DNA of 64,000 nucleotides from Sulfolobales archaeon (GTDB lineage Archaea; Thermoproteota; Thermoprotei_A; Sulfolobales; NBVN01), in the NCBI GenBank assembly GCA_026413885.1, contig JAOAKA010000004.1, positions 21,415 to 85,414 of the forward strand, written 5' to 3'. The stretch's first letter is position 1; the number at the start of each line of letters is the position of its first letter. Made by a program: the position numbers and the translations under genes. The notes under the pieces are model-generated. The model worked only from the letters and a program-made list of their open reading frames with translations, was not told the DNA's origin and searched no databases. Below, in pieces: positions 20,069 to 30,174 of the stretch.

Positions 20069-20608
20069 TTAAGTAGAGTACTTATTTCCATATTTATCTA
20101 GGTATACTATCTCCTCGAGAGGCTTTCTCGGTCTAGGCTGAGGTTTCTCAGCTGGGTAGCCCAGAGCTAGTATAGCTATAGGAACGTAGTTCTCTGGAAG
20201 CTCCAGAGTCTTCTGGATCTCCTCAATATTTCTAAGAGTTTGAATCCAGACGGTGCCGAGGCCCAGTGCGTGTGCTACAAGCATAACGTACACTGCGGCG
20301 TTAGCGCAGTCGACTTGATATGAAAATGGAGATGTATTCTTATCGCATGCTACGACAATTCCGATAGGTGCTCTTAGAAGTGGTATTGACCCTGCGTGAA
20401 TACCGGCTAGCTTTTCCTTTATCTTACCATCTTTTACTACAACAAAGATCCAGGGCTGTCTATTACCAGCACTCGGGGCGTACCTAGACGCATTCAATAT
20501 CTTCAGTACGACGTCATCTGGAACAGACTCCAACTTAAACTGTCTTATACTTCTTCTTGTAAGTAGAAACTCCAGTATATCTTCACTTCTACAGCTCAAT
20601 GCTATCAC
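20069..20608 (-). CDS. Nitroreductase family protein
   Basis: LLTRRSIRQFK, NASRYAPSAGNRQPWIFVVVKD, ALGLGTVWIQTL. Confidence 0.9.
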   Translation of the reverse strand: MIALSCRSEDILEFLLTRRSIRQFKLESVPDDVVLKILNASRYAPSAGNRQPWIFVVVKDGKIKEKLAGIHAGSIPLLRAPIGIVVACDKNTSPFSYQVDCANAAVYVMLVAHALGLGTVWIQTLRNIEEIQKTLELPENYVPIAILALGYPAEKPQPRPRKPLEEIVYLDKYGNKYST

Positions 20609-20666
20609 ATATAGATTAGGTGGGTGAGCATTTAAAACTACTGATCACTAGCTATAGTGATATAAA

Positions 20667-21701
20667 ATGGAGAGAAGCCCCTATCTAAGAGATAGACTTG
20701 AATCTATAGATGTGAAGTCTAGAAAGCTGAGTGAAATACTTCGAGAGATCTCTAAGACGGCATATCAAGGAAGAAAACTCGGCGAAGTTTACGAGATACT
20801 TTTGAAGATGTTCGAGGACCCGAAGATAACTGTCTTCATGGGGTTGGCCGGCTCTATGGGTCCTGGAGGTATGTGGAAGATTGTTAAGTGGTTTGTAGAT
20901 GAGGGATTCATCGATGTTCTTGTTTCAACTGGTGCTAATATATCTGAAGACATTGTGGAAGCTATGGGTTTCAGCTACTACAGAGGGTCTCCTTGTGTTG
21001 ATGACTACGAGTTACTTAAACATAAGATAGACCGCTTCTACGACGTCTATGTATCTGAGTTAGACTACAGAGTTATGGAGAATCTAATAGTGGAGTTCGT
21101 AAAGACTATCCCAGAAGGTATCTACTCAACACCGGAGTTCCTATACCTCTTCGGGAGGTTTCTAAATGGTAGAGGAATAGAGTCAATAGTTACTTCAGCC
21201 TACAGGTCTGGAGTACCTATATTCTCACCAGCATTAGTAGACTCAGGCTACGGTGTTGCTGCCGTTCTAGCTCTCAGAGAGGGAAGGAGAGTTGTGTTAG
21301 ACATGGTTAAAGACTTCGACCAACTCGTTAAAATAGCTGAGAAATCTGAGGAATCAGCTGTTATTTACGTAGGTGGGGGAGTTCCGAAAGACACAATAAA
21401 CTTAGTTACAGTAGTTCAAACACTTCTAGCAGAGAGGAGAGGCTCACACGACTACTATAAACCACATAAATTCGCAGTTCAGATAACTACAGACTTACCG
21501 CAGTGGGGCGGCCTCTCAGGAGCTACACTTGAAGAAGCGGTTAGCTGGGGGAAGACATCGCCTTGGGGTCTTAAAGCAACAGTTCACGTAGATGCTACTA
21601 TAGCGCTCCCGCTAATAGCACACGCACTAGCTGAAGAAGTAGTTACTAGAAGACCTAAGAAGAAACTCATTGAGCTGCTGCTACCGGAACTCGGCCGCTA
21701 G
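20667..21701 (+). CDS. dys: Deoxyhypusine synthase
   Basis: MGLAGSMGPGGMWKIVKWFVDEGFIDVLVSTGANISEDI, YVGGGVPKD, HKFAVQITTDLPQWGGLSGATLEEAVSWGK. Confidence 0.97.
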   Translation: MERSPYLRDRLESIDVKSRKLSEILREISKTAYQGRKLGEVYEILLKMFEDPKITVFMGLAGSMGPGGMWKIVKWFVDEGFIDVLVSTGANISEDIVEAMGFSYYRGSPCVDDYELLKHKIDRFYDVYVSELDYRVMENLIVEFVKTIPEGIYSTPEFLYLFGRFLNGRGIESIVTSAYRSGVPIFSPALVDSGYGVAAVLALREGRRVVLDMVKDFDQLVKIAEKSEESAVIYVGGGVPKDTINLVTVVQTLLAERRGSHDYYKPHKFAVQITTDLPQWGGLSGATLEEAVSWGKTSPWGLKATVHVDATIALPLIAHALAEEVVTRRPKKKLIELLLPELGR

Positions 21702-21767
21702 AATCTAGATCAACACTTACCTACCGCCGCAGGAATAACTTCAATACCGTCTATTTTATGGTGCTCT

Positions 21768-21797
21768 ACACTCTCGATAGCTGTCCGTAGAGAGTGT
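21768..21797 (+). terminator. Possible stem-loop with T run downstream of dys
   Basis: Perfect 8-bp inverted repeat ACACTCTC/GAGAGTGT with 14-nt loop, followed by TTTT. Confidence 0.35.
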
Positions 21798-21940
21798 TTT
21801 AGAAACCTTCGGTAAGTAAAGATATGCTGAAATTAGAATATATATTGGGATTTCAACTCTTATTCCCACATCTGCTAGACCTAAACTAATTAGCTTAAAG
21901 ACGTATCTTACAGCGAAATAAGTGTATATGGGGGACATCG

Positions 21941-22573
21941 GTGTTTGAGATGGGGATTTCTTATAGATTTCGAACTAGCGATGCTGAATATTTAGCTATG
22001 AAAATTCACGAATTACTAAAGAATCTCGGTACATCTGAGCTAGACACTGTATACTTCTCTGAGGTCGTGGGATCTGTTGGTACTACATCTATAGCTCTAT
22101 ATCTATCGAAATCAAGTTTAGGTGTCCTAATTGCTGCTTCCGCCTGCGATAACGAGGAAAAGTGTCTTACCGGACCTACTAGAGAGATAATAGATGTCTC
22201 TCGAAAACTACTGAGAGAGATTAGAGACTTAATCGATGTCGTAAGAGTTGAGTATGTTGTTAAAGCTAAGCTAACTCTAGGTAGCGCCATTAGAAACTTA
22301 GTGAGACAATTAAAGATGGGTGGAATTGAGGTTTTAGATGGTGGTAGCTACGACGCCGGCTGGTACTCTGTTAAGACTTATAGAGGTAAGTACATAGTCT
22401 CTATGAAGAAGCTAGACGTAGTAATTACACTAGTTCAGGAAAAAACTGGTGGAGTAGCTAGTGTTCAAATAAGTGCTTCAAGAATACTGCAGAGAGCTAC
22501 CGAAGCTTCTGAAAATGAGTTCGCAGACTGTTTAAAAGCTGTTTCCCACATTATTGCTCACATAGTTAGCTAG
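21941..22573 (+). CDS. Hypothetical protein
   Basis: 210-aa ORF; no family recognised. Confidence 0.5.
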   Translation: MFEMGISYRFRTSDAEYLAMKIHELLKNLGTSELDTVYFSEVVGSVGTTSIALYLSKSSLGVLIAASACDNEEKCLTGPTREIIDVSRKLLREIRDLIDVVRVEYVVKAKLTLGSAIRNLVRQLKMGGIEVLDGGSYDAGWYSVKTYRGKYIVSMKKLDVVITLVQEKTGGVASVQISASRILQRATEASENEFADCLKAVSHIIAHIVS

Positions 22574-23334
22574 AGAAATCCTAAGACTCTACTCGCAACT
22601 AAGATTGCTAGAGTTGAAATCGTTATTAAGACATTGTCATCCATTAGTGGGGGTATCTCGTAGTGCTCCACAATACTCGCTACTACAGCAGCTATAACTC
22701 CCACAGATCCTGCGTAGAAAGCTCCTATGGGGAGTGCGACTAAAAACATCCCTAGATTTCCTATCCAAGACTTCGTTCTTCTCCTGTATACTGCGTTCCT
22801 TATTATTCCGGTTGCAGCATCTCCAAAGGACATGAATGCTATAGGTATAACTGCGTATATAGGACTGCCGAAGAGGAGCCATAGTATGAGAAGAGCTAGC
22901 CCCCAAGCAAAGCAGAAGTTTACTTCATACATATTATCTCTTACTTGAAACCAGTAGAAAAGTTTGCCGGATTTATGTGGAATATAGGTTATTACCGCTA
23001 GAATAAACGCAAATATCGCCGGTATTAGAGGTGAAGTAAATAAGTAAGGAACTGTGAGGCCTATCACACCTCCAGTTAAGATGTGGATTATCTTTCGATT
23101 ATAGTAGACTATGATATTATCGCTAAGCCCTCTCTTCTTCAGTAGTATGTAAATATACTTAGTGATTGCTAAAATCCCGAGCACATATAGGAAGAGAGGT
23201 AGAGCTATTAAAACCTCTGAAAATAGGTTTCTCGGCATGAGGTCACTGTATAAGCTGTCTACCACCTTAATTACCACATTAATCGCATAGGCGGAGTATA
23301 TAAGTATATTTAAACTAACTGTATAACTCAGCAT
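22570..23334 (-). CDS. Dolichol kinase / SEC59-like (CTP-dependent lipid kinase) family membrane protein
   Basis: NRKIIHILTGG, MSFGDAATGIIRN, RTKSWIGNLGMFLVA within multiple TM helices. Confidence 0.75.
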   Translation of the reverse strand: MLSYTVSLNILIYSAYAINVVIKVVDSLYSDLMPRNLFSEVLIALPLFLYVLGILAITKYIYILLKKRGLSDNIIVYYNRKIIHILTGGVIGLTVPYLFTSPLIPAIFAFILAVITYIPHKSGKLFYWFQVRDNMYEVNFCFAWGLALLILWLLFGSPIYAVIPIAFMSFGDAATGIIRNAVYRRRTKSWIGNLGMFLVALPIGAFYAGSVGVIAAVVASIVEHYEIPPLMDDNVLITISTLAILVASRVLGFL

Positions 23335-23667
23335 AGAGATAGCTATCCTGCTTTAATCAATTTCTAGCTCACTCTCACTAAGCAAATTGATGGCATATAG
23401 ACGTAGACCATCCCCACGTAGAACCTGTCGGACTAACTGGCTAAGAGAACTAGTCCCCAGTATTTTAACGCGGTGTGAGACCTAGGGATATTTAAGGCAT
23501 GTGTTTAAACATAATCTTTACTCTGTAGTTAGGTTAGGTCTTAATGCTCTAGCGTAGGCTGAATTCCATCTGTAGTCAGCTGAAATCTGACTATCGAGGA
23601 GTCAGCCAGAAATTTGTTATGAGTACTTAAATACGTTCTGACAGAGTATTACAGTGTAGGAGAAATC

Positions 23668-24051
23668 TTGATGATTAGTAATAAAAAACTACTTGCTGAA
23701 GCTGAAAAGGTGGGTAAGCTATTAGTCTGTGTTTCATCTCTTATTCAGCAAGGTCTTAGAAGTAGCTACCCGGGACTCAGCTCACTTCTTCTCCTAAGAT
23801 TTCGCCTACTGGGAATAGACCCACAAACAGGATTGATGAGTAATGTTGATGAATACATTAGAACACTAGTTCAGCTAGTAGGTGATGAAAAAACAGCTGA
23901 ATACATCCTCTACTCAGTACTTCCGAAGAAGAAAGTTTTTGAAAAAGTGATAAAGATCACGCTTTACGCTAGGAACGATGTGACTGAAGCTCTACTTAAG
24001 TTAATGCGAGAGTATGAGAAAGATATTAGAGCTGCTTGCGGAGATTTCTAA
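23668..24051 (+). CDS. Hypothetical protein (helical)
   Basis: 127-aa ORF preceded by an AT-rich promoter-like region. Confidence 0.45.
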   Translation: MMISNKKLLAEAEKVGKLLVCVSSLIQQGLRSSYPGLSSLLLLRFRLLGIDPQTGLMSNVDEYIRTLVQLVGDEKTAEYILYSVLPKKKVFEKVIKITLYARNDVTEALLKLMREYEKDIRAACGDF

Positions 24052-24109
24052 TAAACTCTCTTAGATAGTCTTACCTACTACTAGCTTCAGATCGAGAAAA
24101 CTTATGTCT

Positions 24110-27088
24110 CTAGCCACTAAAGTGAGTTCTCTTTACTCCTATTCTTACTGTGAAGCCCTCTATATCCCAAGTCTTCACGTAGAAGCTCTCTCCAGGGCTC
24201 TCCTGAAGTAGATTAGATGCTCTTACTTCTCTTGATATATACTCTCTGAAGGTCCGCAGAGATGTAGCTATATCTTCAGAGTCTGTCTCAACTACAACCT
24301 CTATAAACTCTGCTACATCTAGATTCATCTCCTTCCTCATGACCTGTATTCTGCGTATGAGTTCTCTAGCTAGAGCTTCAGCATAGAGCTCCCTATCGAC
24401 AGTCTTCTGCAGACAGACAGTAATTTCTCCTTCTTGTATGTATTCGTAGTCTCCTCCGAGACATGTGGATATAGATGTCGATAGCTCGACATTCTTAACG
24501 TTAGATAGTCTAGATACGACACTTCTGAGGTGCTCTAATCTCTCTAATACGCCTCTCTCAGCTACTACAACAACTTCGCGAAGAGGATACCTTATCTTTA
24601 TACCTAATCTATTTCTTAGAGATGCCAGTAGTTCAACAACTTTTAGAGCTGTTCTAAAGCTCTCCTCTAGCTGCGGCTCCACTCTACCTCCATCGACCTC
24701 ATCTAGCTTAGATAGGTGAACACTCTCTAGTTCATCTGGTTCGAAGTACTTTATGAAGTGAATCCAGAGTGCCTCCGATAAGTGAGGTACCGCTGGTGAT
24801 AGTAGCTTGAGTAGCTGCTTGAGGGTGTAGTAGAGTGTGGAGTAAACAACGAATCTATCGTCACTCTCTTCACTCCAGACTCTCGGTCTCACCAGCTTTA
24901 GGTAGGTCCTACTTAAGTCGTTGACTGCGAAGTCTATTAGTAGCTGCACTGCTTTATGTATCTCATACCTAGTTAAATGCTCAATGAACTCCTTTACCAC
25001 AGTGTTGACTCTCGAGAGAATCCATCTATCTTCAATAGAGAGTCTGCTCGAATATTCCTCGAGTCTATGCACTCTCGGGCTGAATCTATCTAAATCCATG
25101 TACATAGCTGCGAATCTAAAGACATTCCACACTATGTTCAATATGCTAGACGAAGTCTTTCTAACTTCCTCCGGGTCGAACATGAAGGAGTCTCCCGGCG
25201 GGTATCTATACAGCAGGTAGAGTCTCAATGGGTCTACTCCGAATTTCCTTAACGCTTCTTCAGCATATACAACATTTCCTAGGTGTTTAGACATCTTTCT
25301 ACCGTATTTATCTAGTACATGTCCCTGAATGAGTATCTGCCTGTAGGGAGCTAGCTCTCTATCGATAACTGATGTAGCTATTAGTGAGTAGAACCACCCT
25401 CTGGTTTGGTCTATTGCTTCAGTTATGAAGGTGTAGGGGTATAGCTTATTAAATAGTTCTCTGTTTCTCAATCCATCTACAGAAGCTAACCAAGCAACAC
25501 CACTATCTATCCAGACGTCAACTACGAAGGGTTCTCTAACCCACTTAGAGCAGTCGGGAGATCTGAGCTCAACAGCATCTATCCAGGGTCTGTGAGTGAG
25601 TTTTTCGTCATCTACATCCGGCATACCTGAAGCATAACTCTTTAACTCATCTACGCTACCAATCACCAGTATCTTACTGGGGTTTTCTACACATCTCCAT
25701 ATGGGTAGCGGTGTACCCCATATTCTCGACCTAGATATAGTCCAGTCTTTAACGTTCGCAAGCCACGATTCAAACCTACTCCTATGTATCTTCGGGAATA
25801 TCTCGACAGAATTTAGAGCTTCAAGTAGTTTATCTCTTAGTTTACTCATAGCTATAAACCACTGTCTATCTGCTCTATAGATCAGTGGTGTTCCACACCT
25901 CCAGCAGTGGGGATATCTATGTACAATACGCCCGGATCTAACTAGGAGTTTCTTCTCGTTTAAGACTCTAACAACTAGTTCAGATGCTTCACTAATAGAT
26001 AGACCTCTAAATACCCCGGCTTGTTCGTCGAACACTCCATCGATATCTACAGTACTAGTTATCGGTAGTCCATACTGAACACCGAGTTCGAAGTCTTCCG
26101 GTCCGTGACCTGGAGCTATGTGAACTAAGCCGGTCCCCTCCTCAAGACTTACGAAGCCGGTGTCTAGAACTACGTGGCTATCTCTGTGGTCTCTATGTAT
26201 TGGTACTTCACTAAGTAGGGGGTGCTCGTATCTCAAGCCTCTTAGCTCAGACCCTCTCACTAAGTTGATACATCTTAAATTAGCTATACCTAACTCCGCA
26301 CTTACTCTCTCCACTAGCTGCCTAGCTATATACCACTTCTCACCGCCTAAGTCAGCTAGACAGTATTCCGCATCTGGATGTACAGCTACTGCTTCATTAT
26401 CTATTAATGTCCAAGGTGTTGTTGTCCAGACCAGCAGGTAGTCTCTATCTCCTCCCTCAATCTTCAGTTTCACGTAGATCGATGGAGACTCTCTTTCTTC
26501 GTAACCCATATCGACTTCAGCATCACTTAGAGCTGTCTCACATCTGGGGCAGAATGGTAGTACTCTATAGCCTTCGTAGAGTAACCCCTTCTCCCAAGCC
26601 TTCTTCACTAAGTACCAGACGTACTCTAAATACCTGCTTCTCCGAGTTTCATAAGCATTTTCGAGGTCTAGCCACAGACCTAGAGCTTCTGTAGCGTAGA
26701 GCTTCCAGTAAGTGAGGTAGTAGTCAACTAACTTGTTGCACTCTTCAATAAATCTCTCGAACCCTACCTTCTCTGATATCTCTCTCTTAGTTCTAATACC
26801 GAGTTTCTTCTCAACTTCTACTTCAACCGGTAGCCCCTGCTCATCCCACCCTCCTTGAGCCCATACATCGTACCCCAGAATCCTGTGGTATCTCAGGGCA
26901 AAGTCTTTATATATCCTACCTCTTAGATGACCTACGTGTGGGTAGCCGTTAGCTGTTGGTGGACCTTCAAGAAAGCTGAAGAGTTTTCTACCAGATAGTG
27001 CTCGCCACTTCTGTGGAATATTTCTCTCTCTCCAATATGCTCTAACTTCTTCCTCAACTTTCTTTATACTCAGCGGAGGTAAATCAAT
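24110..27088 (-). CDS. ileS: Isoleucyl-tRNA synthetase; the track ORF (24110-26608) is N-terminally truncated, the frame continues to about 27088 with no canonical start codon
   Basis: In-frame upstream translation IDLPPLSIKKVEEEVRAYWRERNIPQKWRALSGRKLFSFLEGPPTANGYPHVGHLRGRIYKDFALRYHRILGYDVWAQGGWDEQGLPVEVEVEKKLG...; KMSKHLGN motif downstream. Confidence 0.92.
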   Translation of the reverse strand: MDLPPLSIKKVEEEVRAYWRERNIPQKWRALSGRKLFSFLEGPPTANGYPHVGHLRGRIYKDFALRYHRILGYDVWAQGGWDEQGLPVEVEVEKKLGIRTKREISEKVGFERFIEECNKLVDYYLTYWKLYATEALGLWLDLENAYETRRSRYLEYVWYLVKKAWEKGLLYEGYRVLPFCPRCETALSDAEVDMGYEERESPSIYVKLKIEGGDRDYLLVWTTTPWTLIDNEAVAVHPDAEYCLADLGGEKWYIARQLVERVSAELGIANLRCINLVRGSELRGLRYEHPLLSEVPIHRDHRDSHVVLDTGFVSLEEGTGLVHIAPGHGPEDFELGVQYGLPITSTVDIDGVFDEQAGVFRGLSISEASELVVRVLNEKKLLVRSGRIVHRYPHCWRCGTPLIYRADRQWFIAMSKLRDKLLEALNSVEIFPKIHRSRFESWLANVKDWTISRSRIWGTPLPIWRCVENPSKILVIGSVDELKSYASGMPDVDDEKLTHRPWIDAVELRSPDCSKWVREPFVVDVWIDSGVAWLASVDGLRNRELFNKLYPYTFITEAIDQTRGWFYSLIATSVIDRELAPYRQILIQGHVLDKYGRKMSKHLGNVVYAEEALRKFGVDPLRLYLLYRYPPGDSFMFDPEEVRKTSSSILNIVWNVFRFAAMYMDLDRFSPRVHRLEEYSSRLSIEDRWILSRVNTVVKEFIEHLTRYEIHKAVQLLIDFAVNDLSRTYLKLVRPRVWSEESDDRFVVYSTLYYTLKQLLKLLSPAVPHLSEALWIHFIKYFEPDELESVHLSKLDEVDGGRVEPQLEESFRTALKVVELLASLRNRLGIKIRYPLREVVVVAERGVLERLEHLRSVVSRLSNVKNVELSTSISTCLGGDYEYIQEGEITVCLQKTVDRELYAEALARELIRRIQVMRKEMNLDVAEFIEVVVETDSEDIATSLRTFREYISREVRASNLLQESPGESFYVKTWDIEGFTVRIGVKRTHFSG

Positions 27089-27255
27089 AGTGGGTCCCGA
27101 AGATAATAGATAGCTACACCTTATAAGCTACTCAAAACGTATGTTAGGTGATTACACATAACCTCGCCGAAGGAGTTGAATATCGCACTCTTAAGATTGC
27201 TTAAACCTATTTAGCGAGAGAGTTTAAATCGAATGCTCTAGAATATTCTGGTGCT

Positions 27256-28449
27256 GTGGATATGCTGGATTTAGTATCAGCTGTCTTCAGCTTAATTTCT
27301 ATATCTATATTGTCTGCCAACTCTGCAGTAGTGACTCTTGCGTATTTAAGTAGATCGCGTCCAGTAGAGGTGTATCCAGAGAATCTATATGAATACCCTG
27401 AAGTAACTATAGTTGTGCCGGCATATAGAGAAAGGTCCAGCATTCACCACGTACTTCAGTCGCTTAAGGAAGTGAGGTATCCGAGAGACAAGCTTAAAGT
27501 AGTTGTTGTAGGTGAGAGTGACGATATCGAGACATACCGTGAAATCTCGAAGTTCTGTAAAGCAGGCAACCAGCTTCTCAACTGCGGGGAGGTTGTCGGT
27601 ATCTACATAGAGAACTCTTCTGGAGTACGTGGTAAACCCGCTGCTCTGAACTACGCGTTGAGATACATTAATACAGATATATTAGCAGTATACGATGCTG
27701 AAGACACTATACACCCAGACCACGTGCTAACCGCAGTTAAGATATTGGAAGACAGTGATGTAGTAGCTGTTCAATTTATTAGAGAAGTTGCTAACACGTC
27801 TAGCAAGTTGAGTAAAGCTCAAATAGCGGATTTCTACTTCTTCTACGAAGTCTTCCAGCCGTATATAGCACATAAAACGGGGCTCGCAGAAGTCTGCGGG
27901 TCTGCGTTCTTTATCAAGGTTCCACATTTAGTGAGCATTGGTGGATTCAATATCTCATCACCGACTGAAGATCTAGATTTAACCTATAGGATAGGTGCCC
28001 GCAGGTGGAAAGTCGTACTTGCTTACCCTCCATCGACTACGAGACCTATCTCCCGGTTTTCCAGTCTCGTCAAGCAGAGAGCTAGGTGGATTAGAGGTGG
28101 TATACTATCTATTTCCGTTGGGTTGAGAGCGGTGCCTAGGTCTATCCCACTACTACTAATAACTGGGTTTACACCTATTGCTGCGATTACTTCAACTATT
28201 GCGGTAGCTGTAGGTTTTGCTGGATTGCTCCTGGGATTTGAAATGACGCTATTCAGGCGGGTTATTCTAGTTCTAGCTGCTGTCTGTGTGCTTGGCTCTA
28301 CACCAGTTGTACTCGCAAATCCTGGTGGAAGAAGTGCTTTAAAGTACTTGGCCGTTATGTCTGCTGTCTATTACTTAGCTATCTGGAGAGCTGTTTTCGA
28401 GCTTCTTACAGCACCTAGGAGTTGGACTAAGTCTGACTTCAAGGCTTGA
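27256..28449 (+). CDS. Membrane-associated family 2 glycosyltransferase
   Basis: VTIVVPAYRERSSIHHVLQSL, VYDAEDTIHPDH, PTEDLDLTYRIG, KQRARWIRGG (QxxRW), C-terminal TMs. Confidence 0.9.
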   Translation: MDMLDLVSAVFSLISISILSANSAVVTLAYLSRSRPVEVYPENLYEYPEVTIVVPAYRERSSIHHVLQSLKEVRYPRDKLKVVVVGESDDIETYREISKFCKAGNQLLNCGEVVGIYIENSSGVRGKPAALNYALRYINTDILAVYDAEDTIHPDHVLTAVKILEDSDVVAVQFIREVANTSSKLSKAQIADFYFFYEVFQPYIAHKTGLAEVCGSAFFIKVPHLVSIGGFNISSPTEDLDLTYRIGARRWKVVLAYPPSTTRPISRFSSLVKQRARWIRGGILSISVGLRAVPRSIPLLLITGFTPIAAITSTIAVAVGFAGLLLGFEMTLFRRVILVLAAVCVLGSTPVVLANPGGRSALKYLAVMSAVYYLAIWRAVFELLTAPRSWTKSDFKA

Positions 28450-28496
28450 AGCAGATATTTATTCACTCTTACCAAGAGACTTGGTGAGCTTAAGAA

Positions 28497-30059
28497 ATGA
28501 GCTCTAAGATCGAGGAGCTCAAGAAGCTGTATGAGCAGGCACTACTGGGGGGAGGTAAGGAAGCTATAGATGCTCAACACTCTAGAGGAAAGCTTACTGC
28601 TCGCGAGAGAGTCGAGTTACTAGTAGACTCGGAGAGCTTTCTCGAGCTGGATATATTTGTTAGACATAGAACCACAGAGTTCGGTATGGATAAGAGGTGG
28701 GTGTGGGGTGATGCTGTAGTTACAGGTCTAGCTAGAATCGGCGGTAGAAGAGCTGTAGTTATAGCTCAAGACTTCACCTTCATGGGTGGTTCTCTCGGTG
28801 AGATGCACGCAGCTAAAATAGTTAAAGCAATGCAGACCGCGATAAGTCAGGGCATCCCGATAGTTTTTCTAAACGACTCCGGCGGCGCGAGAATACAGGA
28901 AGGAGTTGACTCACTGAGGGGCTACGGAGACATATTCTATATGAACGTCATGGCCTCGGGGATAGTGCCGCAGATAGCAGCGATCATGGGTCCATGTGCT
29001 GGAGGAGCAGTATACTCACCAGCTCTAATGGACTTCGTAGTAATGGTGAAGAAAACTTCCTTTATGTTCATAACTGGTCCTAGAGTTGTTAGAGCAGCTA
29101 TTGGTGAGGTAGTAGATGAGCAGCAGCTAGGGGGTCCGGAGGTTCACGCAGCTAAATCAGGTCAAGCAGACTTCATAGTGGAAGACGACAAAGAAGCTAT
29201 AGCAGTTATAAAGAAGCTACTTTCATACCTGCCGAGCAACAACATGGAGGACCCACCCGTTGTTAGAACCGGCGACCTACCCGATAGAGATATTCCAGAG
29301 CTAGATGGAGTAGTTCCAGAAGACCCTAACGCCGCCTACGATATGTACAAGATCGTAGATAGCGTTCTAGATGTGGGGTCGTTTCTCGAGGTAAAAACAC
29401 AGTGGGCTAGAAATGCTATCACTGGTTTCGGTAGATTAGACGGTAGGTCTGTCTGCATCATAGCTAATCAGCCTAACTATCTAGCTGGTGTTCTAGATAT
29501 AGACTCATCAGATAAGATCGCAGAACACGTAAGATTCTGTGATGCTTTCAACATACCTATAGTCACATTTGTCGATGTCCCAGGCTACATGCCCGGAACC
29601 AAGCAGGAGCACGGTGGTATAATAAGGCATGGAGCTAAAGTTCTCTACGCTTATAGCGAGGCAACAGTTCCTAAGCTAACGATTATAGTTAGGAAAGCTT
29701 ATGGAGGTGCCTACATAGCTATGGGATCTAAACATCTAGGAGCAGACTTTGTCGCCGCCTGGCCTACAGCTGAGATAGCGGTTATGGGTCCTGAAGGAGC
29801 TGCTGAGATAATATGGAGAAGAGAGTTAGAAGCTGTTAAAGACCCTCAGGAGAGAGCTAAGCTACTAGCAAAATTCACAGAAGAATATAGAAGCAAGTTT
29901 GCTAATCCTTATGTAGCAGCTAGCCGGGGATACGTAGACTCCGTAATCCAGCCGAGAAACACCAGGCGAGTACTCACTAAAGCTCTCGAAATACTGTCTA
30001 CAAAGAGAGAGGTAAGAATCTGGGTTCCACCAAAGAAGCACGGACTTACACCAATATAG
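28497..30059 (+). CDS. Acyl-CoA carboxylase carboxyltransferase subunit / methylmalonyl-CoA decarboxylase alpha (PccB family)
   Basis: RGKLTARERVELLVD, FLNDSGGARIQEGV, GPCAGGAVYSPALMDF, VDVPGYMPGTKQEHGGIIRHGAK. Confidence 0.93.
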   Translation: MSSKIEELKKLYEQALLGGGKEAIDAQHSRGKLTARERVELLVDSESFLELDIFVRHRTTEFGMDKRWVWGDAVVTGLARIGGRRAVVIAQDFTFMGGSLGEMHAAKIVKAMQTAISQGIPIVFLNDSGGARIQEGVDSLRGYGDIFYMNVMASGIVPQIAAIMGPCAGGAVYSPALMDFVVMVKKTSFMFITGPRVVRAAIGEVVDEQQLGGPEVHAAKSGQADFIVEDDKEAIAVIKKLLSYLPSNNMEDPPVVRTGDLPDRDIPELDGVVPEDPNAAYDMYKIVDSVLDVGSFLEVKTQWARNAITGFGRLDGRSVCIIANQPNYLAGVLDIDSSDKIAEHVRFCDAFNIPIVTFVDVPGYMPGTKQEHGGIIRHGAKVLYAYSEATVPKLTIIVRKAYGGAYIAMGSKHLGADFVAAWPTAEIAVMGPEGAAEIIWRRELEAVKDPQERAKLLAKFTEEYRSKFANPYVAASRGYVDSVIQPRNTRRVLTKALEILSTKREVRIWVPPKKHGLTPI

Positions 30060-30174
30060 CGAGTTGAACATGGCCTGAATACCTAGATAACATATCGATC
30101 TACCATCTATAGCTACTATATTTTCTTGTATAATACATCAATACCTAAAACGTAGAGACTCAGCTCTCACGCAG

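Noticed and set aside
23560-23620. Several CTGA/TCAGC motifs suggesting a C/D box sRNA
   Set aside because: No convincing C box (RTGATGA) with correct spacing; could not support it
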